Source of the DNA: Salinimicrobium profundisediminis
GTDB lineage: Bacteria > Bacteroidota > Bacteroidia > Flavobacteriales > Flavobacteriaceae
DNA length: 64,000 bases
NCBI RefSeq assembly: GCF_026241755.1
Contig: NZ_JAPJDA010000003.1
Location: forward strand, 62,001 to 126,000
Reading direction: 5' to 3'
Shown here piece by piece: positions 1 to 9,848 of this stretch (positions within the stretch are counted from its first letter, which is position 1; every line of letters starts with the position of its first letter). The notes under the pieces were generated by a model. That model ran no database searches, was not told where the DNA came from, and saw only the letters and a program-made list of their open reading frames with translations. The position numbers and the translations under genes were made by a program.

Positions 1-134
1 TTTCTACCTGAGTTTCCTGAAGATTACTTCGGGTGTTGTTATAATCTTCCTCAAGGGCTACATACTTCTTTTTTGAAACACAAGAAGTCAGCACTGTCGC
101 TGCAAGTACCGTTACGGTAAGAGCTTTTTTCATA
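1..134 (-). CDS. Lipoprotein, 5' end only (probable OmpA-family)
   Basis: Only the first 44 codons lie in the window; the gene runs off the left edge. The visible start reads MKKALTVTVLAATVLTSC, a lipoprotein signal peptide with the lipobox Cys at about residue 18, followed by a charged stretch (VSKKKYVALEEDY) that begins a likely coiled coil. This opening is typical of flavobacterial OmpA-type lipoproteins, in which a coiled coil precedes a peptidoglycan-binding OmpA domain. That domain is not visible here, so the family is inferred. The gene is transcribed away from the TamB gene. Confidence 0.7.
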
Positions 135-456
135 ATTTCTGGTTTTTTGTTTAAAGTTCAAGTTCTTTTTAGAGCTTCGAAACTTCAAACGGGTTATAGC
201 TGCCGAAATTATATAAAAGGCTTTTTCAGGTGTCTTGTTTTAACGAAAGATTATTAGTTAGCAGTCGTTGTTGCTAAATTATTCCTAAGAAAATAGCCAC
301 TTCAGGAGAAATTTTTATCTTTTTCGCGTAATTTTTCCGTAGAAAATCTCTCGTGAAAATGCCATTTTTAGAAGGTGTTGTTTTCCAGAGATTTAATTCC
401 AGGAATTTTAAGATTTACATTAAAAGGAATAAATTAGAGCAATAGACCGTCAATAC
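135..456. other. Divergent intergenic spacer
   Basis: This 322-bp AT-rich spacer separates the divergent lipoprotein and TamB genes and must hold promoters for both. I see no exact TAnnTTTG element in either direction and no small gene. It contains one copy of the recurrent palindrome core AAAATGNCATTTT at 356-368. Confidence 0.6.
356..368. repeat. Palindrome AAAATGCCATTTT (core copy)
   Basis: A 13-bp palindrome with a single central C in the non-coding spacer upstream of TamB. It matches the core of the 15-bp motif AAAAATGNCATTTTT seen at 18148, 24848, 27790, 29670 and 61318; the outermost pair is G/T here rather than A/T. Confidence 0.6.
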
Positions 457-3400
457 TTGGAAACAGACAAAAATAAAAAGGAAAAGAAACCAAAGGGATC
501 AGGGATTAAGTTGTTCTTTAAAATTATTCTTGGCATTTTCATTTTCATTTTCCTTCTCATACTTTTCATCCGCAGTCCCTGGGGCCAGGGCATTATTGTA
601 GATAAGCTTGTAAATTATATTGAGAACAAGACAAACACTGCAGTAGAGGTAGACAGGCTCTTCATTACTTTTGGAGGTGATCTTAGCGTAGAGGGGCTAT
701 TTCTTGAAGATGAAAAAGGTGACACCCTTTTATATTCGCGGGAACTTGAAGCCGACATTTCCCTGTTACCCCTTATTAAAGGGAAAGGTTTTTATCTCAA
801 CAGCCTGGATTGGAATGGGGGAGTGGCCAATATTGAGCGTACAGATACTATTGAAGGTTTTAACTTTCAGTTTCTTACTGAAGCTTTTGCCACGGCCGAT
901 ACTACTGCTACTACCACGCCCGCCGATACTACTGCCCAGGCTATGGAAATTAAGCTGGGCGATCTCAACCTTCAAAACCTGAAACTTAATTACAACGATC
1001 AATATTTAGGTATTGATACCAAAATCAGGTTGGGAAGGCTGGTAGTGGAAATGCAGGAATTTAATCTGGACAGTATGGAATTTGCTGCGGGTGACCTTAT
1101 TTTGGAAAATACCCGTTTTAAATACGCCCAAACTAAACCAGCTCCCGAATCGGAAGAGGAAAATGAAACCCCGATGCCCCGACTTTCTGTGGAGAACCTG
1201 GAAATTTTAGACGTGGCCGGTTCATATACATCTGTTCCCGGCGGAATGGTTGCCAATATAGATCTATCTCAACTCTTACTGAAATTGCCAGAAGCCAATC
1301 TTGCAAATAATACTGTAGTAGTCGATAGATTTGCCCTCGAAAATTCCAGAATTTACATAAACAATACAGCTTCTTCCACACCCGCCGCAGAAGATACTAC
1401 TGCCATTGCTGAAGAAGATCAGCCTTTTGAATGGCCTCAATGGACGGTAAATGCTAAAAATCTAAATCTGAAGAATAATAACTTCAGGTATTGGGTAAAA
1501 AACAGCACACCCAAAAAAGGCATTTTTAACCCTGAAGCAGTAGGCCTTCGTGATTTGAACCTTGAAATTCCTGAACTGGTACTGGCTAATGAAACTTTAA
1601 AGGCTCGCGTAGCAGTTCTAAATTTTGAAGAAGCATCGGGTCTCCTGCTTAATAAAACCCAATTTGCACTTTCGGTCAATGAAGAGAGGGCACTACTGGA
1701 AGATCTTCTGCTTCGGCTGAATGGAAACCTCATAGAAGGAAGTTTACTCGTTAATTACAGGTCGCTCGATTCTTTTATAAATAACCCGGAGGGCGCCACG
1801 GTAGATTTAAATCTTCCGCAGTTTAACCTTGACCTACAGGATCTCTACAGATTCCAACCCGATTTACGGCAGAACACCTACTTCGCTACACTTGCCAAAA
1901 AAGGCATTTCGGGAAGTCTTTCTGCTGAAGGAGAACTTTCCGAAGTAAAAATTGAGCGGGCAAATATTGACTGGGGTGGCAACACTTCTCTTGTGGCTAC
2001 CGGAACAATTTACAACACCACCGATGTTGACAACCTGAGGTTTGATATTCCGCAGCTAAGGCTTCGGTCTTCACGAGCAGATCTTCACGCTTTTATCGAG
2101 GAACAGAACCTGGGAATTGAGCTTCCAAAAACTTTAAATCTGGCAGGTAGCTTCAGCGGTAGTCCCGAAGATATTTCTATTGATGCCATTTTGAATTCTT
2201 CCGCAGGAAAGGTAAGTGTAGAAGGACGTTTTGTAACCGCTCCAAAAATAGCATTTAGCACAGACCTTAAAGTAACCAAACTGGAAGTGGGCCAGTTGCT
2301 ACAAAATAAGTCACTTGGTGCGGTTAGTCTCGATATACAAGCCAGGGGCAGCGGGGAAGACATTAATTCGCTGGACGCTGTAGTTGATGGTACCATCGGC
2401 CGTTTTGAATACAATCAATACGTCTTTAACGATATTAATATTTTTGCTGAATTTGAAGACGGCGAGGGTTTTGCGAAAATGGCCTACAAAGATCAAAATC
2501 TGAACATGGAACTGGAGAGCTTTGTGTTACTCGATTCGATAGCGCCTGAAGTAAACCTGACTCTTGATATTATTGGTGCCGATCTACAGGCGCTTGGTCT
2601 TGCTGCAAAACCTGTGAATGCGGCCATGGAATTAAAAGGCACTTTTGAAGGAAATACCGATAAATTTGATGTGACTGCGACAGTAGGCAATGGTGTTTTT
2701 GTGTATGACAATGAATCTTACCTTTTAGGAGATCTTGATCTTCTTGCACATGTAACCCCCGATACTACTTCCATGCAAATTGAAAATAGAATTCTTGACC
2801 TCAAGTTGTTTTCTAACGCCGGGCCGCAGGATTTTATAAGTGCTCTAAGCCGCCATTACGACAGCTACTTCAACAACGAAGAGGTATTGGATACAGTTGT
2901 GAACCCTGTAAATATTGATATGGCAGCTACAGTTGCTCCATCTCCAATTCTCGAGGAAGTATTTCTTCCGCAGCTGGAAGCTTTTGATACCATAGCCGTG
3001 AAAGTTGATTTTAATGAGCGGGAAAAGACACTGGTGGGAAGTGTGGAAATTCCTTACCTAAATTACTTCGGAAGCGAGATTGACAGTCTTGATTTTTTTG
3101 TGGATTCAAATCCGGAAGAACTTTTTTTCAGCTTCGGACTTCAAAGTCTTGATGCAGGCCCGCTGGCTATTAAAAAGACCAGTCTTGAAGGGGTGTTGGT
3201 AGATGAAGAACTCAACCTTGATTTTCTTTCCATTTATCAAGACCAGCCCCTAATGAAAATTGAATCTTCTATAACCAGGAACAATGATATTGTGAGGGTG
3301 AGTATAGCTCCAGATAGTCTTATTCTTAATTCCAAGAGCTGGCAAATAGACCCTGAAAACGAAATTCTCATTGGTGACAGCGCCTATAATTTCAACAACT

Positions 3401-5502
3401 TCAGGCTTTCGAGAAATAATCAGGAGTTAAAAGTAACCAATGATCTGGCACAGGTTCAAAAAGAGCATATCGCAATACAATTTCAGAATTTTAACCTGGC
3501 GGCCTTGTTCTCCTACCTCAACCCCGAAGCCGTACTGGCCTCAGGAAATATTAATGGCGACTTTATTATTGAAGAGCCCTTTGAAGATACGGGACTACTT
3601 GCCGATCTTACCATCAATGATTTTGGCGTGATGGATGTCCCTCTGGGCGAACTTTCTCTTGACGCCGAAGCCGTTAGCTTTAATAAATATACTTTAGACA
3701 TGGCCGTGACGGGCAATGCCAACCTCGAACTTACCGGCTCATACCTCGCCGATGAACAAGGCGGAAACCTTGATATGTTCCTCGACCTCGAAAGGATTCC
3801 TATGGAGGTGGTAGAAGGTTTTTCAATGGAAGAGATCAACAATTCTAGCGGTAGTTTATCTGGAGAATTCACGGTAACCGGCGATCCTCTTGCACCTAAT
3901 TATGACGGTGCGCTTAACTTTAACGATGCACAGTTCACGGTGTCTATGCTAGATGCAGCTTTTACCCTAAGAGATGAAAGGCTGCGAATAGATACTACAG
4001 GTGTATACATGGATAATTTTGAAATTAGGGATGTGAATAATAATGCCTTTGTATTGAATGGGGCTGTACTCACCGAATCACTTATAAACCCTGAATTTGA
4101 CTTGAGTTTTACTACAAATAATTTCACTGCCTTGAGTTCCACCGAAGAAGATTTTGATCTTTTCTACGGAAAATTTGTGTTTGACGCCACAGGTTCTGTC
4201 ACTGGAAACATGGAGCTTCCTCACGTTGAAATTGATCTTGAAGTACTGGAGGAAACAAATATTACTTATGTAATTCCTGAAGCCAGCGTAGAACTCGAAG
4301 AAAGAGAAGGCGTGGTTGTGTTTGTAAATAGGGAGAATCCAGACCGCATTCTCACCCGCAGGTCAACAGATGATGAAATTGTGGCCTTTTCGGGCTTCGC
4401 GCTCAATTCATATATTTCACTTCAGGAAGGGGCTACTTTTAGTGTTGTGATCAACGAAGAAACCGGAGACCACTTTCAGGCAACCGGAGACGGGGATATT
4501 CTTTACGACATCTCTCCCAATGGCCGAACTACAATGACAGGTAGGGTAGAGTTAAATGATGGATATTATGAAATGAGTCTCTATAACCTGGTAACCCGAA
4601 GATTTGATATTATGGATGGGAGCACCGTAGTGTGGGCAGGAAACCCGCTTGATGCCGATCTCAATATTACCGCTGTATATGAAGTGGAAGCTGCAGCCGC
4701 CGGACTTATGGCTTCACAGCTGCAGGGTGCCGATCTAAGTGACAAGGATCAATACAGGCAGGAACTGGACTTTTTGGTGTATCTAAAAATAGGAGGGGAG
4801 ATCTCTGCACCAAAACTTTCTTTTGGGCTCGATATGCCCGAAGGAGAACAGGGATCTTTAGGAGGCCAGGTATATGGTAGGGTACAGCAAATAAATCAAC
4901 AGGAAAACGAACTCAATAAGCAGGTTTTTTCACTCCTGGTACTCAACAGGTTCTTTCCTACAACCGGTAGTGACGGCTCTGGAGGAGGTACTCTTTCCTT
5001 TGCCCGCGATAATCTCAATGAAGCCCTTTCTGATCAACTCAACATATTCTCTGACCGCCTGCTGGGAGAAACGGGTGTTGACCTCAATTTTGGACTTGAC
5101 ACCTTCACCGACTACCAGGGAGAAAATCCGCAAGAAAGGACCCAGCTGGATATCACAGCCCAAAAGAGTTTTATGGATGACAGGCTGGTAGTAAGCGTGG
5201 GAAGTGAAGTAGATGTGCAGGGCAGCAGCCCGGTTGAAGAAAGTACGCCGCTCATTGGCAACGTGAGCCTGGAATACCTGCTTACCCCCGAAGGACAATT
5301 CAGGTTAATGGCCTTTAGGAGGAGCAGCTATGAGAATGTCATCGACGGGCAATTGATTGTAAGCGGACTTGCTTTGATCTTTACTCAGGAATTCAACAAG
5401 TTCAGGGAATTGTGGAATGAAGTGGCCAAAAGCGATAAAAAGGCAAAAGAAAAATCCGGTAAAGACCAAGCAGTAGAAGAAAAACCCGGAAAGGGAAATT
5501 AG
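457..5502 (+). CDS. tamB: TamB-like translocation and assembly module protein
   Basis: A 1681-residue inner-membrane-anchored protein of the TamB/AsmA-like (DUF490) family. These proteins form a long beta-groove across the periplasm and work with a TamA-type outer-membrane partner in envelope protein or lipid transport. Residues about 17-40 form one hydrophobic anchor after a Lys-rich cytoplasmic start; the rest is beta-rich AsmA-like sequence, and the last 400 residues resemble the conserved TamB domain. The protein ends in a Lys-rich tail. The TamL gene follows 56 bp downstream, consistent with a shared operon. The start is TTG with no ATG before the anchor and no clear Shine-Dalgarno sequence; the frame is open back to a TAA at 430, so the exact start is uncertain. 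Confidence 0.9.
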   Translation: METDKNKKEKKPKGSGIKLFFKIILGIFIFIFLLILFIRSPWGQGIIVDKLVNYIENKTNTAVEVDRLFITFGGDLSVEGLFLEDEKGDTLLYSRELEADISLLPLIKGKGFYLNSLDWNGGVANIERTDTIEGFNFQFLTEAFATADTTATTTPADTTAQAMEIKLGDLNLQNLKLNYNDQYLGIDTKIRLGRLVVEMQEFNLDSMEFAAGDLILENTRFKYAQTKPAPESEEENETPMPRLSVENLEILDVAGSYTSVPGGMVANIDLSQLLLKLPEANLANNTVVVDRFALENSRIYINNTASSTPAAEDTTAIAEEDQPFEWPQWTVNAKNLNLKNNNFRYWVKNSTPKKGIFNPEAVGLRDLNLEIPELVLANETLKARVAVLNFEEASGLLLNKTQFALSVNEERALLEDLLLRLNGNLIEGSLLVNYRSLDSFINNPEGATVDLNLPQFNLDLQDLYRFQPDLRQNTYFATLAKKGISGSLSAEGELSEVKIERANIDWGGNTSLVATGTIYNTTDVDNLRFDIPQLRLRSSRADLHAFIEEQNLGIELPKTLNLAGSFSGSPEDISIDAILNSSAGKVSVEGRFVTAPKIAFSTDLKVTKLEVGQLLQNKSLGAVSLDIQARGSGEDINSLDAVVDGTIGRFEYNQYVFNDINIFAEFEDGEGFAKMAYKDQNLNMELESFVLLDSIAPEVNLTLDIIGADLQALGLAAKPVNAAMELKGTFEGNTDKFDVTATVGNGVFVYDNESYLLGDLDLLAHVTPDTTSMQIENRILDLKLFSNAGPQDFISALSRHYDSYFNNEEVLDTVVNPVNIDMAATVAPSPILEEVFLPQLEAFDTIAVKVDFNEREKTLVGSVEIPYLNYFGSEIDSLDFFVDSNPEELFFSFGLQSLDAGPLAIKKTSLEGVLVDEELNLDFLSIYQDQPLMKIESSITRNNDIVRVSIAPDSLILNSKSWQIDPENEILIGDSAYNFNNFRLSRNNQELKVTNDLAQVQKEHIAIQFQNFNLAALFSYLNPEAVLASGNINGDFIIEEPFEDTGLLADLTINDFGVMDVPLGELSLDAEAVSFNKYTLDMAVTGNANLELTGSYLADEQGGNLDMFLDLERIPMEVVEGFSMEEINNSSGSLSGEFTVTGDPLAPNYDGALNFNDAQFTVSMLDAAFTLRDERLRIDTTGVYMDNFEIRDVNNNAFVLNGAVLTESLINPEFDLSFTTNNFTALSSTEEDFDLFYGKFVFDATGSVTGNMELPHVEIDLEVLEETNITYVIPEASVELEEREGVVVFVNRENPDRILTRRSTDDEIVAFSGFALNSYISLQEGATFSVVINEETGDHFQATGDGDILYDISPNGRTTMTGRVELNDGYYEMSLYNLVTRRFDIMDGSTVVWAGNPLDADLNITAVYEVEAAAAGLMASQLQGADLSDKDQYRQELDFLVYLKIGGEISAPKLSFGLDMPEGEQGSLGGQVYGRVQQINQQENELNKQVFSLLVLNRFFPTTGSDGSGGGTLSFARDNLNEALSDQLNIFSDRLLGETGVDLNFGLDTFTDYQGENPQERTQLDITAQKSFMDDRLVVSVGSEVDVQGSSPVEESTPLIGNVSLEYLLTPEGQFRLMAFRRSSYENVIDGQLIVSGLALIFTQEFNKFRELWNEVAKSDKKAKEKSGKDQAVEEKPGKGN

Positions 5503-5558
5503 AAGAAGAACATTCGGGAGATGGAAAATCTGAAGAAACTCAACCTCAGGAATAAAAA

Positions 5559-7871
5559 ATGAAGTATAGGATAGAAACCATTATCGTCACTCTTTCAATT
5601 CTGCTATTCCTGCAAGGGTGTAGTGTGAAAAAATTTATTCCGGAAGATAAACTCTTATATACCGGTGCCGATCTGGAGTTACAGTCTGACGATCCTATTG
5701 AGCAGAAAAAGGATCTAAAGAACCAGCTTCAGGCATTGATAAGCCCAGATCCTAACTCAAAGATCCTGGGCTCGCGCATAGGTCTGTACTTCTACTATAA
5801 GGGACAGAAGGAAAATCCGGGTTTCATCAACAGGTTTTTAAGCAAAAAGTTAGGACAGGAACCAGTATACCTTTCAGATGTTGACCCGTTTCAAACAGAA
5901 AAACTTTTAAAGAACAGGCTGGAGAACAGGGGGTATTTTTACAGCCGTGTAAATCATTCTGTCAACGAAAATGAAGAAGACAAATTAGTTCACATAAAAT
6001 ATACTGCCGTCCTGCCGGAGAACCCTTACATCCTGGAAAATTATCAGATGGATACGGATAGCCTCAAAATTTACAGGGAGATTGAAAACACCTTATCAGA
6101 ATCTCTTCTACAGTCGGGTGAGAAATTTAATCTTTCGCTCTTAAAAGCCGAACGAGAACGTATTGACGCCGCTCTAAAGCGCCAGGGCTATTACAATTTC
6201 AGCTCAAATTTTCTCATTTTTGAAGCCGATACAAATCAGTATGACCGCAAAAAATTCGATCTTTTCTTAAGGCTCAAGGAAGAAGTCCCACCTGCAGGAA
6301 CAAAACCCTACATCATCAAAGATGTAAATGTATACCCCAATTACGTTATAGGAACAGATTCCCTGGAACGTGACACTACAAGATTTAATGAAAGAAGTTA
6401 CATACAGGATAAGGTTTTCTTTAAACCCGAAAAGCTGGATCCTTTTATACTCCTTCACGAAGGAGAACTCTATTCTCCCGAACTTTCGGGTAAAACAAGC
6501 AGGAGGCTTACTTCTTTAGGCACCTATAAATTTGTAAATATTCAATACGATGAAATAGATTCTATCGCTACAGACAGTGTAGGATATTTAACTGCAAATA
6601 TTTACCTCTCGCCTATGAACAAAAGGGCTATACGGGCCGAGTTACAGGCAGTGACCAAATCAAATAATTTTGCAGGCCCGCATCTTACTGTTACTTACAC
6701 CAACAGGAATCTTTTTAAAGGAGGGGAAATATTGAATGTCACCGCAAAAGGAGGTTATGAGTGGCAGCTTTCAAAACAAAACGATATTGGGAACAGCAGT
6801 ACCGTTTTAGGCCTGGAAACAGCCTTAATTAGCCCCAGGATGTTATTCCCTTTTATTAATATCAGGAGTAACTGGTTTGATTACTCTATCCCAAAGACCA
6901 AACTTGCCTTTGGGTTTGAATATCTAAACCGCAGTCAGCTTTTCAGCCTGTTTTCGGTGACCGGGAACTTTGGATATGTCTGGAAGGCCAACCGGTTTAT
7001 TACTCATGAGCTCAATCCCTTATCTGTAAATTATTCCAATCTAAGCAATACCACTAAAGCTTTCGACGACATACTCGGTGAAAACCCCTTTTTGAAGAGT
7101 AGTTTTGATCAACAATTCATTGCGGGACTCACTTATTCTTTTACTTACAACGGAATGATCGATGAGCTGGAGACGCATCAGTTCTATCTCAATTCTAATC
7201 TTGAAGTAGCAGGAAACCTCCTTGATTTACTTAGCAGTGGAGCCACCCCAAGAAAGTTCCTGGGTATGGAGTTTGCCCAGTTTTCTCGTATTGATGCCGA
7301 TTTTAGATATCATTTTAATTTCGCCCCGCAGCAGACACTTGCAGCAAGGTTGTATGGCGGAATTGGTATTCCCTACGGAAATTCGGAGGTCATGCCCTTC
7401 AGCCGGCAGTTCTATTCAGGTGGGCCTTACAGTGTGAGGGCTTTCCAGATTAGAGGCCTCGGTCCCGGTTCTTATGACCCCGAAGGGGATGGAGTTCCCT
7501 ATTATGACAGGATGGGAAACCTGCGGTTGGAAGCGAATGTAGAGTATCGTTTTCCTGTTTACCAATTCCTCAAAGGAGCTGTGTTTGTTGACGCCGGAAA
7601 CGTTTGGAATACTGAAGAAAACTATGTTGAGTTAGATGAAAAACCCACAGAACAGCAAACCTTACTTCTTGAAAAAGGCGTTTTCGGGAAAGATTTTATC
7701 AGCGAACTGGGGATAGGTACGGGGATAGGATTGAGAATAGATATTCAGAATTTTGTGATCAGGTTTGACCTTGCCGCACCGTTACATACCCCATGGCTTG
7801 CAGAAGGAGAACGCTGGGACTTTAAAATCAGTGAACCCGTATTCAACTTTGCGGTGGGATATCCTTTCTAA
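5559..7871 (+). CDS. tamL: TamL/BamA-family outer-membrane protein (lipoprotein-type TamA homologue)
   Basis: A 770-residue Omp85-superfamily protein. It starts with a lipoprotein signal (lipobox LFLQGC, Cys21), then POTRA-like repeats to about residue 360, then a C-terminal bacterial surface antigen barrel ending in Phe (FNFAVGYPF), the usual signal for outer-membrane insertion. The motif SGGPYSVRAFQIRGLGPG near residue 625 fits the conserved loop-6 region (VRGY/F) of Omp85 barrels. A lipidated N terminus distinguishes the Bacteroidota TamA homologue (TamL) from proteobacterial TamA. Its position just downstream of TamB supports a joint TAM role. The 3' end overlaps the convergent upp gene by 4 bp. 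Confidence 0.9.
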   Translation: MKYRIETIIVTLSILLFLQGCSVKKFIPEDKLLYTGADLELQSDDPIEQKKDLKNQLQALISPDPNSKILGSRIGLYFYYKGQKENPGFINRFLSKKLGQEPVYLSDVDPFQTEKLLKNRLENRGYFYSRVNHSVNENEEDKLVHIKYTAVLPENPYILENYQMDTDSLKIYREIENTLSESLLQSGEKFNLSLLKAERERIDAALKRQGYYNFSSNFLIFEADTNQYDRKKFDLFLRLKEEVPPAGTKPYIIKDVNVYPNYVIGTDSLERDTTRFNERSYIQDKVFFKPEKLDPFILLHEGELYSPELSGKTSRRLTSLGTYKFVNIQYDEIDSIATDSVGYLTANIYLSPMNKRAIRAELQAVTKSNNFAGPHLTVTYTNRNLFKGGEILNVTAKGGYEWQLSKQNDIGNSSTVLGLETALISPRMLFPFINIRSNWFDYSIPKTKLAFGFEYLNRSQLFSLFSVTGNFGYVWKANRFITHELNPLSVNYSNLSNTTKAFDDILGENPFLKSSFDQQFIAGLTYSFTYNGMIDELETHQFYLNSNLEVAGNLLDLLSSGATPRKFLGMEFAQFSRIDADFRYHFNFAPQQTLAARLYGGIGIPYGNSEVMPFSRQFYSGGPYSVRAFQIRGLGPGSYDPEGDGVPYYDRMGNLRLEANVEYRFPVYQFLKGAVFVDAGNVWNTEENYVELDEKPTEQQTLLLEKGVFGKDFISELGIGTGIGLRIDIQNFVIRFDLAAPLHTPWLAEGERWDFKISEPVFNFAVGYPF

Positions 7872-8527
7872 TGTTGTTTCTTAGATCCAAAGCACAAATC
7901 TCCCGCATCACCAAGTCCGGGAACTATGTATCCTTTTTCATCTAGATTTTCGTCAATAGTAGCTACCCATAGATGAGAATTTTCGGGAAAACTTTTTTCT
8001 AAATATTCAATTCCTTCCCTTGCAGCTATGACAGATACCAGGTGGATTTGCTTCGGTTTTCCCATTTTTTCAAGTGCCTGCAAGACATTGACAAAAGATC
8101 GGCCGGTAGCCAGCATTGGGTCGGCCAGGATCAACGTTTTTCCTTCAAGTGAAGGGGAGGCAAGATATTCTACCAGGATCTCAAATTCTTCATCATCATT
8201 AGGATGATGGCGATAAGCTGAAATAAAGGAATTATCTGCAGCATCAAAATAGTTGAGAAGGCCGGTATGAAGTGGCAGGCCAGCTCTAAGAATGGAGCAA
8301 ATTACCAGCTCTTCCTTGTGCAGGGGCACATTGGCTGTTCCCAGAGGCGTTTGAATTTCCTCTTCCTGAAACTTCAGGTTCTTACTAAGTTCATATCCAA
8401 GGATCTCTCCTAATCTTTCAATATTCCTTCTGAAGCGAAGCCTGTCGGTTTGAATATTTACATTCCGAAGTTGAGCAACAAATGTATTGGCGATAGAATT
8501 CTTTTCGAGTAGATGATGAACGTGCAT
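7868..8527 (-). CDS. upp: Uracil phosphoribosyltransferase
   Basis: This cytosolic pyrimidine-salvage enzyme makes UMP from uracil and PRPP. The PRPP-binding loop is seen as ADPMLATGRS and the C-terminal uracil-binding region as GLGDAGDLCFGS. From this start the protein is about 219 residues, normal for the family. A longer reading from 8587 exists, but I chose the ATG at 8527 (MHVHHLLEKNS) because family homology begins there and a TAnnTTTG promoter element on this strand lies at 8554-8561, between the two candidate starts. The gene is convergent with TamL and overlaps its stop codon by 4 bp, with no room for a separate terminator. Confidence 0.92.
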   Translation of the reverse strand: MHVHHLLEKNSIANTFVAQLRNVNIQTDRLRFRRNIERLGEILGYELSKNLKFQEEEIQTPLGTANVPLHKEELVICSILRAGLPLHTGLLNYFDAADNSFISAYRHHPNDDEEFEILVEYLASPSLEGKTLILADPMLATGRSFVNVLQALEKMGKPKQIHLVSVIAAREGIEYLEKSFPENSHLWVATIDENLDEKGYIVPGLGDAGDLCFGSKKQH

Positions 8528-8553
8528 AAAATTGGTATCTGTATGAAGGAAGC

Positions 8554-8561
8554 CAAAGTTA
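8554..8561 (-). promoter_or_regulatory. -7 promoter element (TAnnTTTG) for upp
   Basis: On the minus strand this reads TAACTTTG, an exact match to the Bacteroidota -7 consensus. Transcription would start near 8547, about 20 nt before the ATG at 8527. No -33 TTG is present at the usual distance. Confidence 0.6.
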
Positions 8562-8779
8562 TAAATTTTTACACCAAATCCTTTCATTTTATAGGTTTCA
8601 AAAAGGGGATTTTGAGACAGGATTTTTCTGCGGCATTTTCTCTAAAGTCTTTTTTAATAAGCCATTGTGCCTTCTACAGGTTACTGCGTGGTTACCTGAT
8701 TCAAACAAAGGTTTTTTATTGTATATTTAGATTCATATTCCATTGATTTACAATCATTTTTAATTTAATCGTGTTTAAA

Positions 8780-9169
8780 ATGACTGAAAAAGAAAAATTT
8801 TTAAGGGAGGTGAACAACGCCTACGAGAATTGGGATGAACAATTTTTTATGGAGCGTATTACTGACGATATCTATTGGGAAATTGTAGGGGAGAAAGATA
8901 TTTCGGGTAAAGCTGAATTTAAGGAAGTGCTTGATCGTATGAAAGAAATGCCTCCTGTAGAAATCGATGTTCAAAATGTCTTTTTAGACAACCTACACGG
9001 AATTGTTAGGGGAGTGGTAGTGAGTAGGAACAGGCTGGGCCAGAAGAAACACTACGGATTTTGTGATATTTATAAATTTGCTGAAGGTGGGGAAAAACTT
9101 CGTCTTTCGGGCATTACCTCTTATGTGATAGATATAAGCCGGCATATCCAGTATAAAGAGAACTGTTAA
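8780..9169 (+). CDS. NTF2-like (SnoaL-type) protein
   Basis: A 129-residue protein with the SnoaL/NTF2-like pattern: an N-terminal helix (EKFLREVNNAYENWDEQFFMERI), then 'ITDDIYWEIVGEKDISGKAEF', then alternating strands. Members of this superfamily are small cone-shaped proteins that act as isomerases, hydratases or ligand binders; the substrate cannot be deduced. I prefer the ATG at 8780 to an in-frame GTG nine bases earlier. The gene stands alone on the + strand, and its 3' end abuts the 131-bp palindrome at 9172. Confidence 0.7.
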   Translation: MTEKEKFLREVNNAYENWDEQFFMERITDDIYWEIVGEKDISGKAEFKEVLDRMKEMPPVEIDVQNVFLDNLHGIVRGVVVSRNRLGQKKHYGFCDIYKFAEGGEKLRLSGITSYVIDISRHIQYKENC

Positions 9170-9171
9170 TA

Positions 9172-9302
9172 GAAAGAGGCTGTCTAAAAAGCTATACTCA
9201 TAAAGCTGAAATTATTTCAGGTGTTTCTGTATTTCAAAAGAAAATAACAGATCCTGAAATGTCTTCCGAAGCATGGAACAAGAACTTTTTAAACAGCCTT
9301 TC
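9172..9302. repeat. 131-bp imperfect palindrome (MITE-like or giant hairpin)
   Basis: The two ends are inverted copies of each other: GGCTGTCTAAAAAG on the left and, read from the other strand, GGCTGTTTAAAAAG on the right, both preceded by GAAAG. Similarity continues inward almost to the centre (ATTTCAGG... paired with ...CCTGAAAT). The element fills the whole spacer between two convergent genes. It could be a bidirectional terminator or a non-autonomous mobile element; no obvious target duplication flanks it and it has no coding capacity. Confidence 0.65.
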
Positions 9303-9306
9303 AACT

Positions 9307-9690
9307 TTATTTATCTGATTCGTTCCTGGTTTTTTTTGAAGGATCCTGGTACTTCTCGGCTTTTTCTCCTTTGTACACGGTATCGGTTTGTGATGCTATA
9401 TTGTCATTTGAGTTGGCCGAATCCTTAGGCTTTCTTTCCTGTTCCACGTCCTGTGGTTTATTTGTTGTGGGGTTGAATTTTCGGTCATCCTCACCAGGAA
9501 CGTCGAGATCTTCGCCCGCATAGTCTATTGGCTCTTCCCTGTCTTTAAAGTAATCTCCCTTTTTTTGATCCTGGCTCTGGTTGTTAAGCACATTTTTATC
9601 TTCGGGGGTAATGTCCGGGTTATAATTACTTCCTTTATCGCGGGTCATATCTTCCCGGTTATTTTTAGGTTGTTCTTCTTTCTTTGTCAT
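9307..9690 (-). CDS. Highly charged, probably disordered small protein
   Basis: This 127-residue protein has no hydrophobic core and no signal peptide. It is dominated by Lys, Asp, Glu, Asn, Gln and Pro, with no Cys or Trp, so it is probably intrinsically disordered and cytosolic. I do not recognise a family. The composition resembles hydrophilin- or stress-type proteins, but that is only a compositional analogy. The start MTKKEEQP is followed by continuous coding sequence to a TAA just inside the palindrome boundary. A divergent secreted-protein gene lies upstream. Confidence 0.6.
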   Translation of the reverse strand: MTKKEEQPKNNREDMTRDKGSNYNPDITPEDKNVLNNQSQDQKKGDYFKDREEPIDYAGEDLDVPGEDDRKFNPTTNKPQDVEQERKPKDSANSNDNIASQTDTVYKGEKAEKYQDPSKKTRNESDK

Positions 9691-9799
9691 AATTATAATT
9701 TTATTTTAAATTACAGATAATCTTATTTTTACCCCATCTTTGGCGGTTAAAATGCCGTTAAATTTTAGTGGGCACAATTATAGAAAGTTGATATACTTC

Positions 9800-9807
9800 T
9801 ATTTTTG
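9800..9807 (+). promoter_or_regulatory. -7 promoter element (TATTTTTG)
   Basis: An exact TAnnTTTG match about 42 nt upstream of the signal-peptide ATG at 9849. It predicts a transcript starting near 9814. Confidence 0.5.
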
Positions 9808-9848
9808 GTTAAGTTTTTGATATTTGAATGCTGAAGAATATACCGGAG

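Noticed and set aside
4930-5298. Open frame of 122 codons opposite the 3' end of TamB
   Set aside because: It lies wholly inside the TamB coding sequence, its translation has no recognisable domain or start context, and the TamB frame is continuous and homologous across it.
8513-8746. Possible 77-codon gene between upp and the NTF2-like gene
   Set aside because: It overlaps the upp start and promoter, is AT-driven sequence rich in Phe and Leu, and has no homology or ribosome-binding site.
9172-9302. Insertion sequence with transposase
   Set aside because: The inverted ends suggested an IS, but only 131 bp lie between them and no transposase frame exists; it is kept as a MITE-like palindrome.
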